A program made the translations under genes and the position numbers. Below are positions 1 through 10,848 of a stretch of 43,715 bases of DNA, piece after piece (the first letter of the stretch is position 1; the number at the start of each line of letters is the position of its first letter). The notes under the pieces were generated by a model. It had not been told where the DNA came from and searched no databases. It saw only the letters and a list, made by a program, of their open reading frames with translations. The DNA comes from an uncultured Clostridium sp. (lineage in GTDB: Bacteria > Bacillota > Clostridia > TANB77 > CAG-508), in NCBI GenBank assembly GCA_948468045.1, contig CAOKGO010000014.1, positions 1 to 43,715 on the forward strand. Direction: 5' to 3'.

Positions 1-233
1 AATACTGGTGCAATACTATGTGCTATTATTGTTGTATTTTCATTGATTAATCCTAAGTCCAAATAATATTTAAGTAATTTAGTCCAATTTTCATAATTTT
101 GATAACCAACTCCTATTGGAAATTGTGGTACATATACCTGTTTTCCTTCTGATGTTATAAAATCGTGTAACCAACTAAACCAATTTCCAAATGGACTTCC
201 AAAACTTCCATGTATTATAAAATAATTTTCCAT
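1..233 (-). CDS. RBBP9/YdeN-like alpha/beta hydrolase, N-terminal part
   Basis: Cut by the left window edge; only the first 77 codons are visible. The protein begins MENYFIIHGSFGSPFGNWF, which fits the start of small serine hydrolases of the RBBP9/YdeN type: the first beta strand, then the HG-S-F-G-S-P oxyanion-side loop and a tryptophan-rich stretch. The catalytic GxSxG would come shortly after the visible part (the end reads IIAHSIAP, the start of that nucleophile elbow). The ATG at 233 follows a GGAGG about eight bases upstream, inside the end of the SDR gene. It is the last visible gene of a tightly packed minus-strand operon. The substrate is unknown. Confidence 0.7.
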   Translation of the reverse strand, partial: MENYFIIHGSFGSPFGNWFSWLHDFITSEGKQVYVPQFPIGVGYQNYENWTKLLKYYLDLGLINENTTIIAHSIAPV

Positions 234-257
234 TTACTTTTCCTCCAATCTGTTTTT

Positions 258-1009
258 TTATACTAACAATATACCACCATTAACATTGAGATTTTCTCCA
301 TTTATATAATCTGCTTTCTCACTTAATAAAAATAATACTGCATTTACTGTATCCTCGACTTCTCCTAATCTACCACTCGGATTTTTCATAGCTGTTTGTT
401 TTATTTCATCTTCTGTATAACTCTTTTTAGCAAGTGGTGTCAATGTCATTGATGGACTTACTGTATTTGTTTTTATATTATATTTTTTTGTTAATTCTAA
501 TGCACAACATTGTGTAAGCATTATTGTTGCTGCTTCACTTGTGCAGTAAGCAACAGAATCTTCCATTGGTTTTGTTCCTAATCTTGATGCTATATTTATA
601 ATTCTAGGCATATTAGACTTTTTTAATAATGGTATAGCATACTTTATACACATCCATCTTGAATAACATTTACATCTAATTCTTTTCTATATTCTTCTAC
701 TGGCAATTCTTCTATTGCAAAGATTTTATCATAAACAGCATTATTTACTAATCCGTCTAATTTATTAAATTTTTCTTCTATTTTTTTATACATATCTATA
801 ACATTTTTTTCATTTGATATATCAGCTTTTATAAATAAAGTTCTATCTTGATACTCTTTTAACAACTCTTTTGTTTCTTTTGCATTTTCTTCATTATGTG
901 CATAATTAATAACAACTTTTGCTCCTTCTTCTAATAGTGCTTTTGCAATTCCTTGACCTATTCCAGAAGTAGAACCTGTTATTAAAAACACCTTATCTTT
1001 GAAATTCAT
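258..1009 (-). pseudogene. Short-chain dehydrogenase/reductase, frameshifted and catalytically damaged
   Basis: The N-terminal half (1009 down to about 650) carries the Rossmann motif TGSTSGIGQGIAKAL and the NNA motif (LVNNAVYD). The C-terminal half (653 down to 258) has NIASRLG, the active-site region and a normal SDR end (YINGENLNVNGG). The two halves are in different frames; the break lies at about 650-660, after DVNVI. There is no CGG at this break and the phase change is the opposite of the window's CGG type. The YxxxK motif reads YCTSE, so the catalytic lysine is glutamate. Together these suggest decay, most likely of a FabG-like 3-oxoacyl reductase. It starts two bases after the GNAT stop, so it is in the same operon. 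Confidence 0.75.
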
Positions 1010-1011
1010 AC

Positions 1012-1452
1012 CTACACCTTCTTATAATAAAATTTTAAATTTATCTCATGTCCACCATAATACTTTAATATTTTTTGCATTCGCTTGTTCTCTTCTCCAG
1101 TAGCACACGATACTATTTCTATATCTTTATTTTCTTCTCTTAGTTTTTCTATTAGTTTAAAGAATACACCACATTTTCTGTATTCTTGTTCAACAAACAT
1201 TTGTGAAATCCATAATACTTCTCCATCATTTGCCCAATAGAAATATGAATATAAAATCATACCTACTGGTTTATTATCTATTTCTGCAATTAAACATTTA
1301 AATTTAGGTCTATCACAAAAATAATCTTTATCTATATTCAATTCTAGTCCTTTTGTTTGTTCTGTTTCATTAGTATTATTAATAATTCTATTAGCATGTA
1401 TTATAAACTCTTTATGTACCTTATTAGCATACAATACTTTAATATCACTCAT
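1012..1452 (-). CDS. GNAT-family N-acetyltransferase
   Basis: 146 residues, a normal size for a single GNAT domain. The core is seen as a beta strand (LWISQMFVEQEYR) leading into the acetyl-CoA loop, here R-K-C-G-V in place of the usual Q/RxxGxG/A, then a helix (FFKLIEKLREE). A later beta strand and the ENKRMQKILKYYGG segment match motif B. The acceptor cannot be told. It lies between the dehydrogenase (one-base gap) and the SDR remnant (two-base gap), so it is co-transcribed with them, perhaps in a small-metabolite modification operon. The fold is clear, the role is not. Confidence 0.75.
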   Translation of the reverse strand: MSDIKVLYANKVHKEFIIHANRIINNTNETEQTKGLELNIDKDYFCDRPKFKCLIAEIDNKPVGMILYSYFYWANDGEVLWISQMFVEQEYRKCGVFFKLIEKLREENKDIEIVSCATGEENKRMQKILKYYGGHEINLKFYYKKV

Positions 1453-1453
1453 A

Positions 1454-2386
1454 TTAGCACTCTCCTAAATATTCTCTTATACTATTGGCTAATTCAAAAT
1501 CCATTCTTTTTATTGCTTCTTTTGTTACGCCTGCTATATGTGGTGTTACTATTACATTATTTCTTTTTGTATTCAATAGTTCTTTATAATTTTCTGCATC
1601 AATGTCTAATCCCACATTAAAAGTAACATTTTCATTTGCATATCTTATTAACTCATTCATATCTACTATTTCTGCTCTTGATGTGTTTATAAATGTTGCT
1701 GTTTTCTTCATTAATCTAATTTTGTCTTTTGATATTAAGTTTTTGTTTTCATTATTTAGTGGAATATTTACTGTTATAATATCTGAATTAGATAATAACT
1801 CATCTAAACTTAAAAATTCTACACCTTGTTCTAACAAATCCTTGTGTTTTTCTGGATTTAAAGTATTACAGTAAATTTTCATATTAAATACATTCGCTAT
1901 TTTTATTACTTCTCGTGATATTTTTCCTGCTCCTATTATTCCTATTGTACTATTACTTATATCATTACTTCTTGCAGATAATTCTTTTTTTGTTCCACCC
2001 TTCATAGCAATGTCATTAGCCTCTATTATTCTTTTCTTTAAACTTAATATTAAAGAAAAAATATGCTCTGCTACTGATATTACATTTGATGTCTGACAGT
2101 TAATGACTTTAATTAAATTAGATTCAAAGAAACTATTATCTATATGATCTACTCCTATTGATAAAGTTGCTATTATTTTTTTATTGTTTATTGCTTTTAG
2201 CATATCTTCTGTTAATCTTTCTTTAACACCTATTATCAAAATATCATAATCATTTAATAATTTTAATAGTTCTTCTTTATTAGGTCTTTCTTCGCTAGTT
2301 GATAATTCTAATTCTACTCCTGCATTTGTTAATGTTTCACATGCTTTTTTATCCAAATCTTTAAACACGCTATATGCTCTTAACAT
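1454..2386 (-). CDS. D-isomer-specific 2-hydroxyacid dehydrogenase (NAD-dependent)
   Basis: 310 residues, typical for the family. The NAD-binding domain is marked by GIIGAGKISREV (GxGxxxxx) near residue 148. The family signature follows, with INTSRAEIVD carrying the catalytic arginine, and TPHIAGVT near the end carrying the catalytic histidine. The N-terminal part has the usual substrate-domain pattern (YDILIIGVKERLTEDML, ATLSIGVDHID). It would reduce a 2-oxoacid or oxidise a D-2-hydroxyacid; phosphoglycerate dehydrogenase and hydroxypyruvate reductase belong to the same superfamily, and the sequence does not decide the substrate. First gene of the minus-strand operon, with a plausible promoter at 2420-2448 and a GGAG site before the ATG. 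Confidence 0.85.
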   Translation of the reverse strand: MLRAYSVFKDLDKKACETLTNAGVELELSTSEERPNKEELLKLLNDYDILIIGVKERLTEDMLKAINNKKIIATLSIGVDHIDNSFFESNLIKVINCQTSNVISVAEHIFSLILSLKKRIIEANDIAMKGGTKKELSARSNDISNSTIGIIGAGKISREVIKIANVFNMKIYCNTLNPEKHKDLLEQGVEFLSLDELLSNSDIITVNIPLNNENKNLISKDKIRLMKKTATFINTSRAEIVDMNELIRYANENVTFNVGLDIDAENYKELLNTKRNNVIVTPHIAGVTKEAIKRMDFELANSIREYLGEC

Positions 2387-2419
2387 TATTTATCTCCTTA
2401 CAAATCTCTATTTTACTTA

Positions 2420-2448
2420 TTTATATCACAAAATCAGTATAAAAACAA
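2420..2448 (-). promoter_or_regulatory. Promoter of the 2-hydroxyacid dehydrogenase operon
   Basis: On the minus strand TTGTTT, 17 bases, then TATAAA, about 34 bases ahead of the ATG at 2386. A sigma-A-like reading by eye. Confidence 0.5.
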
Positions 2449-2470
2449 TTATTTCCAGAAATTAATGTAA

Positions 2471-2503
2471 AAGAGATTGCTACTGTTTATATAACAATCT
2501 CTT
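2471..2503 (-). terminator. Hairpin terminator after the relaxase gene
   Basis: A perfect 9-bp stem (AAGAGATTG / CAATCTCTT) with a 15-base loop, followed on the minus strand by TTTT. It ends the relaxase operon eight bases past its stop and separates it from the dehydrogenase promoter. Confidence 0.55.
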
Positions 2504-2510
2504 CGCATTA

Positions 2511-3879
2511 TTATCTATTTAAAGTTCTATCTTTTTTCTTTGCTTTTGTAATATCTTCTTGTCCATTTTTCATTTGCATTTCAATTTTTATTACTTCTTT
2601 TACTTTTGGTGTATCTTCTAAAATATAGTTTGCTATTTTCAGATTTTTTCTATACTTATTTAGAATTGTAGTGCATTCATTTCGTTTTTCTTTATATTCT
2701 TCTATTAATTTATCATCTTTACAATTTCTTAGCTTATTTCTGTATTTTTGCCTTAAATCAGTAACACTTTCAATATTGTTTTCAGTTTGTGAAATATAGC
2801 TTTTTACATCTTCTGTTGTTTTTAGTTTTGCTGTTACTATAAGTCTAATTTCATTAGAATATCGTTCCATTTTTCTTACTTCTTGCTTCATTTCTGGAGA
2901 TAGTGGCTGATAGTTTTCTCGTTTTGGTAGTAATCCTAATAAGTGAAATAGCAGTAGAAATAGCACATCAATTCCACTAATTTTGCTAATATCTTTGAAT
3001 TTACCTTTATATTTATAAACTTTATATTTTTGTTTTTTCTTTTTAGGGTATATAAATTCCATATATCTATTTTGATAATAATAAGGGTTGTGTTCAACTT
3101 TGTTTGCAATGTTCTTTGGCAAATATTCTTCTCCTAAATGATACATTCTTACTGCTATCATTTATTGAACGAATTGTAGGATATTTCCTATTATAATCAT
3201 CATTGATAATATAACCCTTTTTTAGCATTATCTTTTTAAACTGCCCGTAATTTATACACATTTGCATTGTTTCGTTAATAGCTTGTCTTATTACATTATA
3301 CTTTGTTGGCTCTCCTCGTTTTTCTGCAAAATATATACTTCTTGGTGTTTTCCCTGTTGGTTTTTCAATAACTATTAATCCATATTCTTTGCATAGTTCA
3401 TCTGATAACTCTCTAAAATGATAATATGCTCCTTTATTACAGTTAAACTTTTTTCCTGTAAACATATTAACTGAATTTACTACAAAATGGTTATGATATG
3501 TGCCAGTATTAAAGTGTGTTGCAACTACTACTTGATATTCTCTCCACATCTTTTCTGCAAGTTCTACTCCAATTTTGTGTGCTAATTCTGGTGATACTTC
3601 CCCTGTCTTGAAACTTTGGTATGCATGATATGCAACATTTCCTGTGCATTTATCAAATCTATTTTGCACTGTTGTCATTTCTTCATAAGCTGTTTCTGCT
3701 TTACAATTTACACCAGTTACATACATAGTTTTTTCATTTTTATCTATGGTTTTCTCATCATTTTCTGCATATTTTAATACTTGTTTTAAATCTGAAAATA
3801 TTGTCTTTTTTGGATTTTTTGCATAGCTTATTACACGAGATATACTATCTTTAATTGCCCATATTTTTGTTGTTGCCAA
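2511..3879 (-). pseudogene. MobA/MobL-type relaxase, disrupted by a non-CGG frameshift
   Basis: The N-terminal 240 residues (3879 down to about 3160) hold the relaxase domain: a candidate catalytic tyrosine in VISYAKNPKKT and the histidine cluster THFNTGTYHNHFVVNSV that binds the metal. The C-terminal 216 residues (3161 down to 2511) begin VRMYHLGEEYLP and continue as a charged helical tail in another frame. The frame moves by +1 at about 3145-3160 near SINDSSK, with no CGG in that stretch, so the window's CGG rule does not repair it. It is either a real inactivating indel or a sequence error. Its start overlaps the mobC-like gene by 29 bases, so the pair is translationally coupled. Confidence 0.7.
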
Positions 3880-4171
3880 TCACATCATCTCCATTTTTAT
3901 AATTATAAATATCCAAAAAATCACTTTGCATTTTTGTTATTTTTTCTTTTATTTCTTCATCACTCATATATGAAAATTCATTTTTTAGTTCAATAATTCC
4001 ATTGTAAATTTTACGAAGTTCTTCATCTGGTATTGAATAAATTTCTTTTTGTAATCCTGCTTTTCTTAAATAAGATGACAAATTTAAGTTACTCTTTTTA
4101 GCATTTTTTTGTAGTTTTTTCTTCTCGTTTTCACTCACTCTAACATTAATTCCTATTGTTCTATTTCTCAT
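3851..4171 (-). CDS. MobC-like relaxosome accessory protein
   Basis: 106 residues. The start MRNRTIGINVRVSENEKKKL matches the ribbon-helix-helix entry of MobC-type plasmid mobilisation proteins, followed by NLSSYLRKAGLQ, the helix that usually carries the conserved R-x-A-G. The C-terminal half is a charged helix. Such proteins bind oriT and help the relaxase nick. It sits directly upstream of the relaxase gene, overlapping it, and directly downstream of the palindromic region proposed as oriT. Confident of family, not of activity, as the partner relaxase is frameshifted. Confidence 0.75.
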   Translation of the reverse strand: MRNRTIGINVRVSENEKKKLQKNAKKSNLNLSSYLRKAGLQKEIYSIPDEELRKIYNGIIELKNEFSYMSDEEIKEKITKMQSDFLDIYNYKNGDDVIGNNKNMGN

Positions 4172-4261
4172 AATTTTTCACTTCCTTTTTGATAAATTTT
4201 CGTTCTACTTTTTATAAAATTTTTCTTAAAATCTTTTAATTTCTTATACAATTTTTTGTTT

Positions 4262-4345
4262 CATAGGATAGGGGTTATAGGGGAAGTTTTTCCCCTTTCA
4301 ACGTAAGTTGTCGGTTTTGTGGCAATACAAAACCTATGCTCGCTA
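4262..4345. other. Candidate oriT of the left mobile module
   Basis: The 232-base gap between the mobC-like gene and tnpV contains two inverted repeats: GGGGAA/TTCCCC at 4280-4295 and GGTTTTGT/ACAAAACC at 4313-4334 with a six-base loop. A G-rich run (4271-4283) precedes them. Position upstream of mobC and relaxase genes and paired palindromes fit an oriT. No nick site can be named from sequence alone. Confidence 0.45.
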
Positions 4346-4403
4346 CACTTATAGACATTAAATTTGGCAATACATTTATCTGTTTGCTCCTACCTGTAAT
4401 TTT

Positions 4404-4796
4404 TTATACATATATTAGTTCTTTTAGTATAATTTCTTCTGCTGTATTTTTAAAATTATTCATCATACTAACCCAATAAAGTTGGTCTGTATTTTTCATT
4501 TCTTCTGTTAGATTGTTTTGTTCTTTTAATTGCTCTATAATTAAATCAATTCTTTCTTGTGCTGTTTGTTGAATCTCTTTTAAATGTTTATTCAATGTTC
4601 CTTTTGTAAACATTATCATATATTCTGCTTTTTTATTTTCTTTTAAAAATTTTAATCTCATTCTTCCATATTTATTTAGCACAATTTTTTCTTCTTTCTC
4701 CAAAACTAAATTAGGCATATAGTAATCTCCAATCTTTGTATATTCAATTCCATATTTATTTTCAATTTTGTTTTCTTTTAATTCTTTATTTTCCAT
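4404..4796 (-). CDS. TnpV-family transposon protein
   Basis: Recognisable as the TnpV family carried by Tn4451-like mobilisable elements: YTKIGDYYMPNL near the start, KYGRMRLKFLKENKKAEY in the middle, and the signature tail in which LYWVSMMNNFKNTAEEII replaces the common MLWVQKMN form. Start taken at ATG 4796, eight bases after GGAGG, rather than the longer frame. It lies downstream of recombinase A with a 28-base gap. A second copy is at 9874-10236 on the other strand, similar through the whole length. The molecular role of TnpV is not established. Confidence 0.8.
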   Translation of the reverse strand: MENKELKENKIENKYGIEYTKIGDYYMPNLVLEKEEKIVLNKYGRMRLKFLKENKKAEYMIMFTKGTLNKHLKEIQQTAQERIDLIIEQLKEQNNLTEEMKNTDQLYWVSMMNNFKNTAEEIILKELIYV

Positions 4797-4824
4797 TTTC
4801 AATTCCTCCAATTATTTAATTTTT

Positions 4825-6668
<1,844 letters not shown>

Positions 6669-6688
6669 TTATGAATAGAAAGGCAACT

Positions 6689-6730
6689 AAAAAAGTGCCA
6701 CATAGCATAGTTTTGGCTATTAGCACTTTT
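6689..6730 (-). terminator. Leader terminator before recombinase A
   Basis: Minus-strand stem AAAAGTGC ... GCACTTTT with inner pairing CTATG-like arms, ending in six T. It ends about 35 bases ahead of the recombinase RBS, so it can act as an attenuator. Confidence 0.6.
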
Positions 6731-6840
6731 CGAGTTTTTATATTTATTATTACTATCCCTTTAATTTTCTTTTTTAATAACACAAATAAACCAATATAGT
6801 ATAATTTTTTAAAAACTCTAAAATGCTTTGCCGTTCTATG

Positions 6841-7161
<321 letters not shown>

Positions 7162-7163
7162 TC

Positions 7164-7194
7164 AAAAAAAGACCGCTTCATTTTTTGAAACGGT
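7164..7194 (-). terminator. Leader terminator before the small gene at 6841-7125
   Basis: Minus-strand ACCGTTTCA / TGAAGCGGT stem with one mismatch, then seven T. A competing pair GGTC/GACC at 7160-7174 overlaps the stem and T run, so two alternative folds are possible. Confidence 0.55.
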
Positions 7195-7474
7195 TTAAGT
7201 TTTTGTGTTGTCAAATTCTTATAATCTTGAAATTAAGTTATATCAAGTATTATAGAGAGTTCGACAAAAACTCGTCTTGGTGCCAATGGCGTAGTTATCT
7301 ACAACTTTTTTGGCTCTCTTGACGATTGATACAAATATCAATCAATTTATTAAAGTATATCACATTTTTGATAAAATACAATAAAATTATAACAAATTTC
7401 ACAAAAAAGTTTAAGAATTAATTGCAAAGCAGACAGAAATTATGATTTAATTTCTGTCTGCCTTTTGGTTTCAT
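7195..7474. other. Non-coding leader region with a promoter and a further inverted repeat
   Basis: No gene seen. It holds the promoter at 7218-7246 and an imperfect inverted repeat at about 7255-7325 (AGAGAG ... CTCTCT outer arms, GAGTT/AACTC inside). The rest, 7330-7460, is AT-rich, with a short hairpin (CAGACAGAAATTA / TAATTTCTGTCTG) at about 7430-7462 that may terminate the gene at 7475-7828. Confidence 0.45.
7218..7246 (-). promoter_or_regulatory. Promoter for the small gene / recombinase A unit
   Basis: Minus strand TTGATA, 17 bases, TATAAG, upstream of the leader terminator at 7164-7194. Confidence 0.4.
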
Positions 7475-7828
7475 TTAACAATTGTATATAAAACCCTCTG
7501 AATCACAACCTGAAAGGCTATGGGCAATTTGAACACACTTTTTAGTCTTAAAGGAAAAGTATAATCTGTCTTCATTAACCTCGGACAAATCGGTAAATGC
7601 ACCTATTTTATAACTCTGTCCTTTAAAGTGTGTAGCAACTGCATTTTCAGCATTTCTAAGCCATTCACTACCTGAATCTCGTTCTAAACCAAAATAGTGC
7701 AAGATTCCTATTGAATATCCTGCTGTAACTGCTTCATCTGTTAAACGAGCCATTTTTGTGTTTTTTAACCGTCCATACCGTTTTTTTAAATCTTTTTTTG
7801 TCAAAATTGTTAGTTGTAATTCTCTCAT
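7475..7828 (-). CDS. Hypothetical cargo protein with two ordinary in-frame CGG codons
   Basis: About 117 residues from the ATG at 7828, eight bases after AGGAGG. No family is recognised. The N-terminal part is basic (LTILTKKDLKKRYGRLKN); the rest is a mixed alpha/beta protein with GILHYFGLER and HFKGQSYKIGAF. It matters because KKRYGRLK is written with CGG at 7778-7780 and 7769-7771 in an otherwise unbroken frame. Under the rule seen elsewhere in the window the frame would shift twice (+2) and the product would be lost. It may be a recent arrival from a host that reads CGG as arginine, or evidence that the rule is not absolute. Confidence 0.55.
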   Translation of the reverse strand: MRELQLTILTKKDLKKRYGRLKNTKMARLTDEAVTAGYSIGILHYFGLERDSGSEWLRNAENAVATHFKGQSYKIGAFTDLSEVNEDRLYFSFKTKKCVQIAHSLSGCDSEGFIYNC

Positions 7829-7988
7829 AAACAATTCCTCCTTAAAATAATTATTTTATAATAAATGTATATATGTCAACCTGTAAAACAGGATTAAAAG
7901 AATTTAACATAAATATTCTATCACTTTTTTATTGTTTTTTCAAGGTTTTTCATCATTTTCATTGCAATACCTTAAATATACAAGTATA

Positions 7989-8291
7989 TTAGATAGCTTT
8001 TATATTATTATACAAATATAAAGCAATTTTATTTTGTTCTGTTGTTTCCATTTCCATAAGTTTAGCCATTGCAAACATTACAAGTTTATACTTTCCAAAA
8101 TTTATAAGTGTAGTTCTATATTCTTCATCTATGTCTTTTAACATACTATCAAATTTATCATAATTTTCTTTAGTATTATATATTAGACCAGTCCATTTGC
8201 TTTGGCTCATGCATATTGCCAATCTTAGCTTATCTTTAATATTCATATCATTTATCATATCAATTAAATATTTAACTTTTTCATTTTCCAT
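7989..8291 (-). CDS. Hypothetical helical protein upstream of a MobV-type relaxase
   Basis: 100 residues, all-helical by eye, no motif recognised (MENEKVKYLIDMINDMNIKD at the start). ATG is preceded by AGGAGG about nine bases away. It ends 18 bases outside the end of the relaxase gene and is transcribed after it on the minus strand, so both are likely on one message. Possibly a mobilisation accessory protein; nothing in the sequence proves that. Confidence 0.6.
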   Translation of the reverse strand: MENEKVKYLIDMINDMNIKDKLRLAICMSQSKWTGLIYNTKENYDKFDSMLKDIDEEYRTTLINFGKYKLVMFAMAKLMEMETTEQNKIALYLYNNIKAI

Positions 8292-8308
8292 ATCTAAAAT
8301 TCCTCCTT

Positions 8309-9697
8309 TTAAAATCTAGTATCATTATTTTTCTTTTTATTCTTAATTTGCTTATTTTCATCTGGTATAGTTACTTTTCTAGCAATATTATTTGCAATTT
8401 CATTATCGTTATTATCAAATATTCCATTCTTGTATAGGTCATCATTAACAATCTTGTAGTTATTATCTTTATCATAGCAAATTCTCTTGTGAAAATGGCT
8501 CATAATACTATGCCAAAAGCCTTTAAATTTCTTTAATTCTTGTTTTAGCTTTTCTTTTTCAGCTTGTAACCTGCCAATAATTTTATCTTTAGTAGATAGT
8601 TCATTTTTTAGACTGCCGATTTCATTATCTTTTAGTTCTATTTCATATTTAAGTGAACGATTTTCCTTTTCTATTTCAAAAGCAGAATGTTCAAAGTCTT
8701 TAATTGCTATATTTAAGTCGTTTACGTTTCTAACAGTTTTAGTAATATCTTTTACGTCATTAGTATAATTTTTGATTTTATGGACATCCTCGTTTGAAAT
8801 AACCATATTATTTTTGTTTAATTTAGTAGGCTTTAAACTATCTAAAATTTTATCTATATCGTTACTTGTATTATCAAGCTCTCTAGTTTGAGTATTAGCT
8901 TTTTCAAGTTTTTGCTCTTTCTGTTTTAGCTGTTTCTTGATTTCCCTATAATCTCCCATATCTTTAACATTTATATCTTGATTTCTGCCTTTTTGCTTTT
9001 GTTTTAATCGTGTATTAACTTCATAAAACTTGTTATATGACTTAATACAAGCATTTCTCATTTTATCTTGTATTTCAGTAAGTGTTGCTTTTGTAAATAA
9101 CTTACTTTTTCCTACTCGTTTTTTCATTCCTCTAGTACAATTTTCTATTACTGGAACACCTACTATATGCATATGGGGAGAAACTTCATCAAAATGTATT
9201 GTTGCATTTGCTATTTTAAAATCTGGTACAATTTTTATTAACTCTTTTACTTGCTCATTATATACATCAACCATTTTAAATCTATATCTTTCGTTTTTAT
9301 CGTTCCAAAAGTCCATATCTCCAAGCTCTATTATAATTTCACACGCAATATCATTTTGAGATTCGCATACTTTTTTGAAATAATCTTCAATTTTTCTATC
9401 TTCACGAGTTTGTTTATTGTTATATTCAATTCTAGCTTTTTCAAATTCATCTAAATATAATTGCTTAACATCATTTACAATATCACTTGTTCCATATATT
9501 GTTCTAATTAGTTCTGTTTGATTATCATAATCTCTCAAATTATGCTTGTTTACATCTGATAAATCTTTTGCATTTTGAATTGCATTATTAGCTAGAGAAG
9601 TAGTACCTGATACATTTTCTTTTGCTACTTTTTTAGCTAATTTACTTTTATTTTTATCACTACCTAAGTGAAAAGAATATGCCAATTCTTGCTCCAA
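8309..9697 (-). CDS. MobV (Mob/Pre) relaxase
   Basis: About 462 residues. The diagnostic motif is ATIHFDEVSPHMHIVGVPV (HxDExxPHxH), the metal-binding triad of Mob/Pre plasmid relaxases, at about residue 175. The N-terminal half matches the family (SGTTSLANNAIQN, later KARIEYNNKQTR). The C-terminal third is a long coiled coil (IEKENRSLKYEIELKDNEIG). The start is taken as TTG 9697 (LEQELAYSFHLG), eight bases after AAGGAGG; the longer frame from 9730 runs through the RBS. It would nick at oriT and pilot the strand. No in-frame CGG. The only CGG in the gene is out of phase. Confidence 0.85.
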   Translation of the reverse strand: MEQELAYSFHLGSDKNKSKLAKKVAKENVSGTTSLANNAIQNAKDLSDVNKHNLRDYDNQTELIRTIYGTSDIVNDVKQLYLDEFEKARIEYNNKQTREDRKIEDYFKKVCESQNDIACEIIIELGDMDFWNDKNERYRFKMVDVYNEQVKELIKIVPDFKIANATIHFDEVSPHMHIVGVPVIENCTRGMKKRVGKSKLFTKATLTEIQDKMRNACIKSYNKFYEVNTRLKQKQKGRNQDINVKDMGDYREIKKQLKQKEQKLEKANTQTRELDNTSNDIDKILDSLKPTKLNKNNMVISNEDVHKIKNYTNDVKDITKTVRNVNDLNIAIKDFEHSAFEIEKENRSLKYEIELKDNEIGSLKNELSTKDKIIGRLQAEKEKLKQELKKFKGFWHSIMSHFHKRICYDKDNNYKIVNDDLYKNGIFDNNDNEIANNIARKVTIPDENKQIKNKKKNNDTRF

Positions 9698-9730
9698 TAA
9701 AAACACCTCCTTGAAATTTCTTCGTAGCAC

Positions 9731-9784
9731 AGGACTTTGACCTTGTCATAAGTCCTAACCCAGTAAGAATAAGTTAAGTACACT
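9731..9784. repeat. Palindrome and 13-bp inverted-repeat end ahead of tnpV copy 2
   Basis: Contains a hairpin GGACTT/AAGTCC (9732-9755), possibly the MobV oriT, and AGTTAAGTACACT at 9772-9784. The exact reverse complement of the latter is at 15244-15256. Confidence 0.4.
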
Positions 9785-9873
9785 TTTTAAAATTTGTATT
9801 TATAGACAGCTTTAGCAGATATAAAATTATAGTTCTAAAAGTAGTGAAATTAAATTTTAGGAGGATTTTAAGA

Positions 9874-10236
9874 ATGGATAATAAAATTACATATACAAAA
9901 ATTGGAAATTATTATTTGCCAAATTTAACACTTGCAGAAAGTAAATTTAAAGATTATCAATTAAGTAAATATGGAAGAATGAGATTGAATTATTTAAAAA
10001 ATTATAAAAAAGCAGAATATATCATTTTATTTATGGATAATAAATTATATGAACATTTATATAATATTGATATAGAATGTCAAAAACAGTTTGAATTTTT
10101 AATGAAACAGTTTGCTGAAAAAGAAAATATAACAGAAGAATTGAAAGCTAATAATCAAATGTTGTGGGTTCAAAAAATGAATTTAATAAAAAATACTGTT
10201 GAAGAAATTATATTTAAAGATAAAATATATAACTAG
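9874..10236 (+). CDS. TnpV-family transposon protein, second copy
   Basis: 120 residues, clearly paralogous to 4404-4796: YTKIGNYYLPNL, SKYGRMRLNYLKNYKKAEY and the tail MLWVQKMNLIKNTVEEIIF, closer to the classical TnpV tail than the first copy. ATG 9874 is nine bases after AGGAGG. It is on the plus strand with a strong hairpin right after the stop, so it is a single-gene unit. No recombinase gene precedes it here, in contrast to copy 1. Confidence 0.8.
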   Translation: MDNKITYTKIGNYYLPNLTLAESKFKDYQLSKYGRMRLNYLKNYKKAEYIILFMDNKLYEHLYNIDIECQKQFEFLMKQFAEKENITEELKANNQMLWVQKMNLIKNTVEEIIFKDKIYN

Positions 10237-10277
10237 AACCAAAGCCCTAACCACAAAAATGTGGTAGGGCTTTGGTT
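10237..10277 (+). terminator. Strong hairpin after tnpV copy 2
   Basis: Long stem AACCAAAGCCCTA..CCAC / GTGGTAGGGCTTTGGTT directly after the stop codon. The T tract is weak, but the stem is very stable and lies between converging genes. Confidence 0.6.
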
Positions 10278-10310
10278 TGGTAATTTGACTAAAAGATAAA
10301 AAATTTCAAA

Positions 10311-10847
10311 TTAATAGTCGCTTGGGAGAGACCAATTCTCGCATTTTGATGCTGGGATTTTGTTTTGGGATACACGAATTGATTGTTCAACATAGTCTGG
10401 TGTAATATTTCCGTTTTCATTAACAGTCAGAATCCATGTTGCAGATGTGGTCAAACCATTAGTATAAATCCCATTAGGTTCAGCCTGTGAAACCACTGTA
10501 CCACTTGAACTATAGTAGACCATATCAGGAGAAGTAATACTTGCTGAATATGGAATACCATAACCAATACATTGACCTTCATAAACCCACTTGCCAGTAT
10601 ATTCGCATTTGGTATACCAATAACATATCAAGTTAGGATCATCCCTTAACTCATAAATTTCTTTGAGTTGTGCATACTCAAAAAAATTAGCAAGGTCAGG
10701 GTAGCCAATTGCATCAGCAATTTGTGCTTTCATTTCTTCAGAATATTGTCGATCTCTGGACGCTGACTCACTAGTGCATCCACTTAAACATGACACACAT
10801 ACGATAGCCACAAAAATTATGACGATGTTTCTTTTAATGTTTTTCAT
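10311..10847 (-). CDS. Lipoprotein, cargo of the mobile island
   Basis: 178 residues from ATG 10847 (GGAGG nine bases upstream). Signal peptide of a lipoprotein: basic MKNIKRN, hydrophobic VIIFVAIVCVSC, lipobox LSGC, so it should be lipidated and surface-exposed. The mature part has a helical segment and then beta-rich sequence with aromatic and cysteine residues (CYWYTKCEYTGKWV, QCIGYG). No family is recognised. Base and codon use is less AT-rich than the neighbours, suggesting recent transfer. It overlaps nothing but starts two bases from the stop of the membrane protein gene, with which it forms an operon driven from 11346-11374. Confidence 0.7.
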   Translation of the reverse strand: MKNIKRNIVIIFVAIVCVSCLSGCTSESASRDRQYSEEMKAQIADAIGYPDLANFFEYAQLKEIYELRDDPNLICYWYTKCEYTGKWVYEGQCIGYGIPYSASITSPDMVYYSSSGTVVSQAEPNGIYTNGLTTSATWILTVNENGNITPDYVEQSIRVSQNKIPASKCENWSLPSDY

Positions 10848-10848
10848 A

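Noticed and set aside
258..1009. SDR break as another CGG frameshift
   Set aside because: No in-frame CGG at the break, and the phase change is -1/+2 instead of +1. The gene has also lost its catalytic Lys.
2511..3879. Relaxase break as another CGG frameshift
   Set aside because: The phase change is +1, but no CGG lies between the two frames; the only CGG in the gene is out of phase (TAC-GGG).
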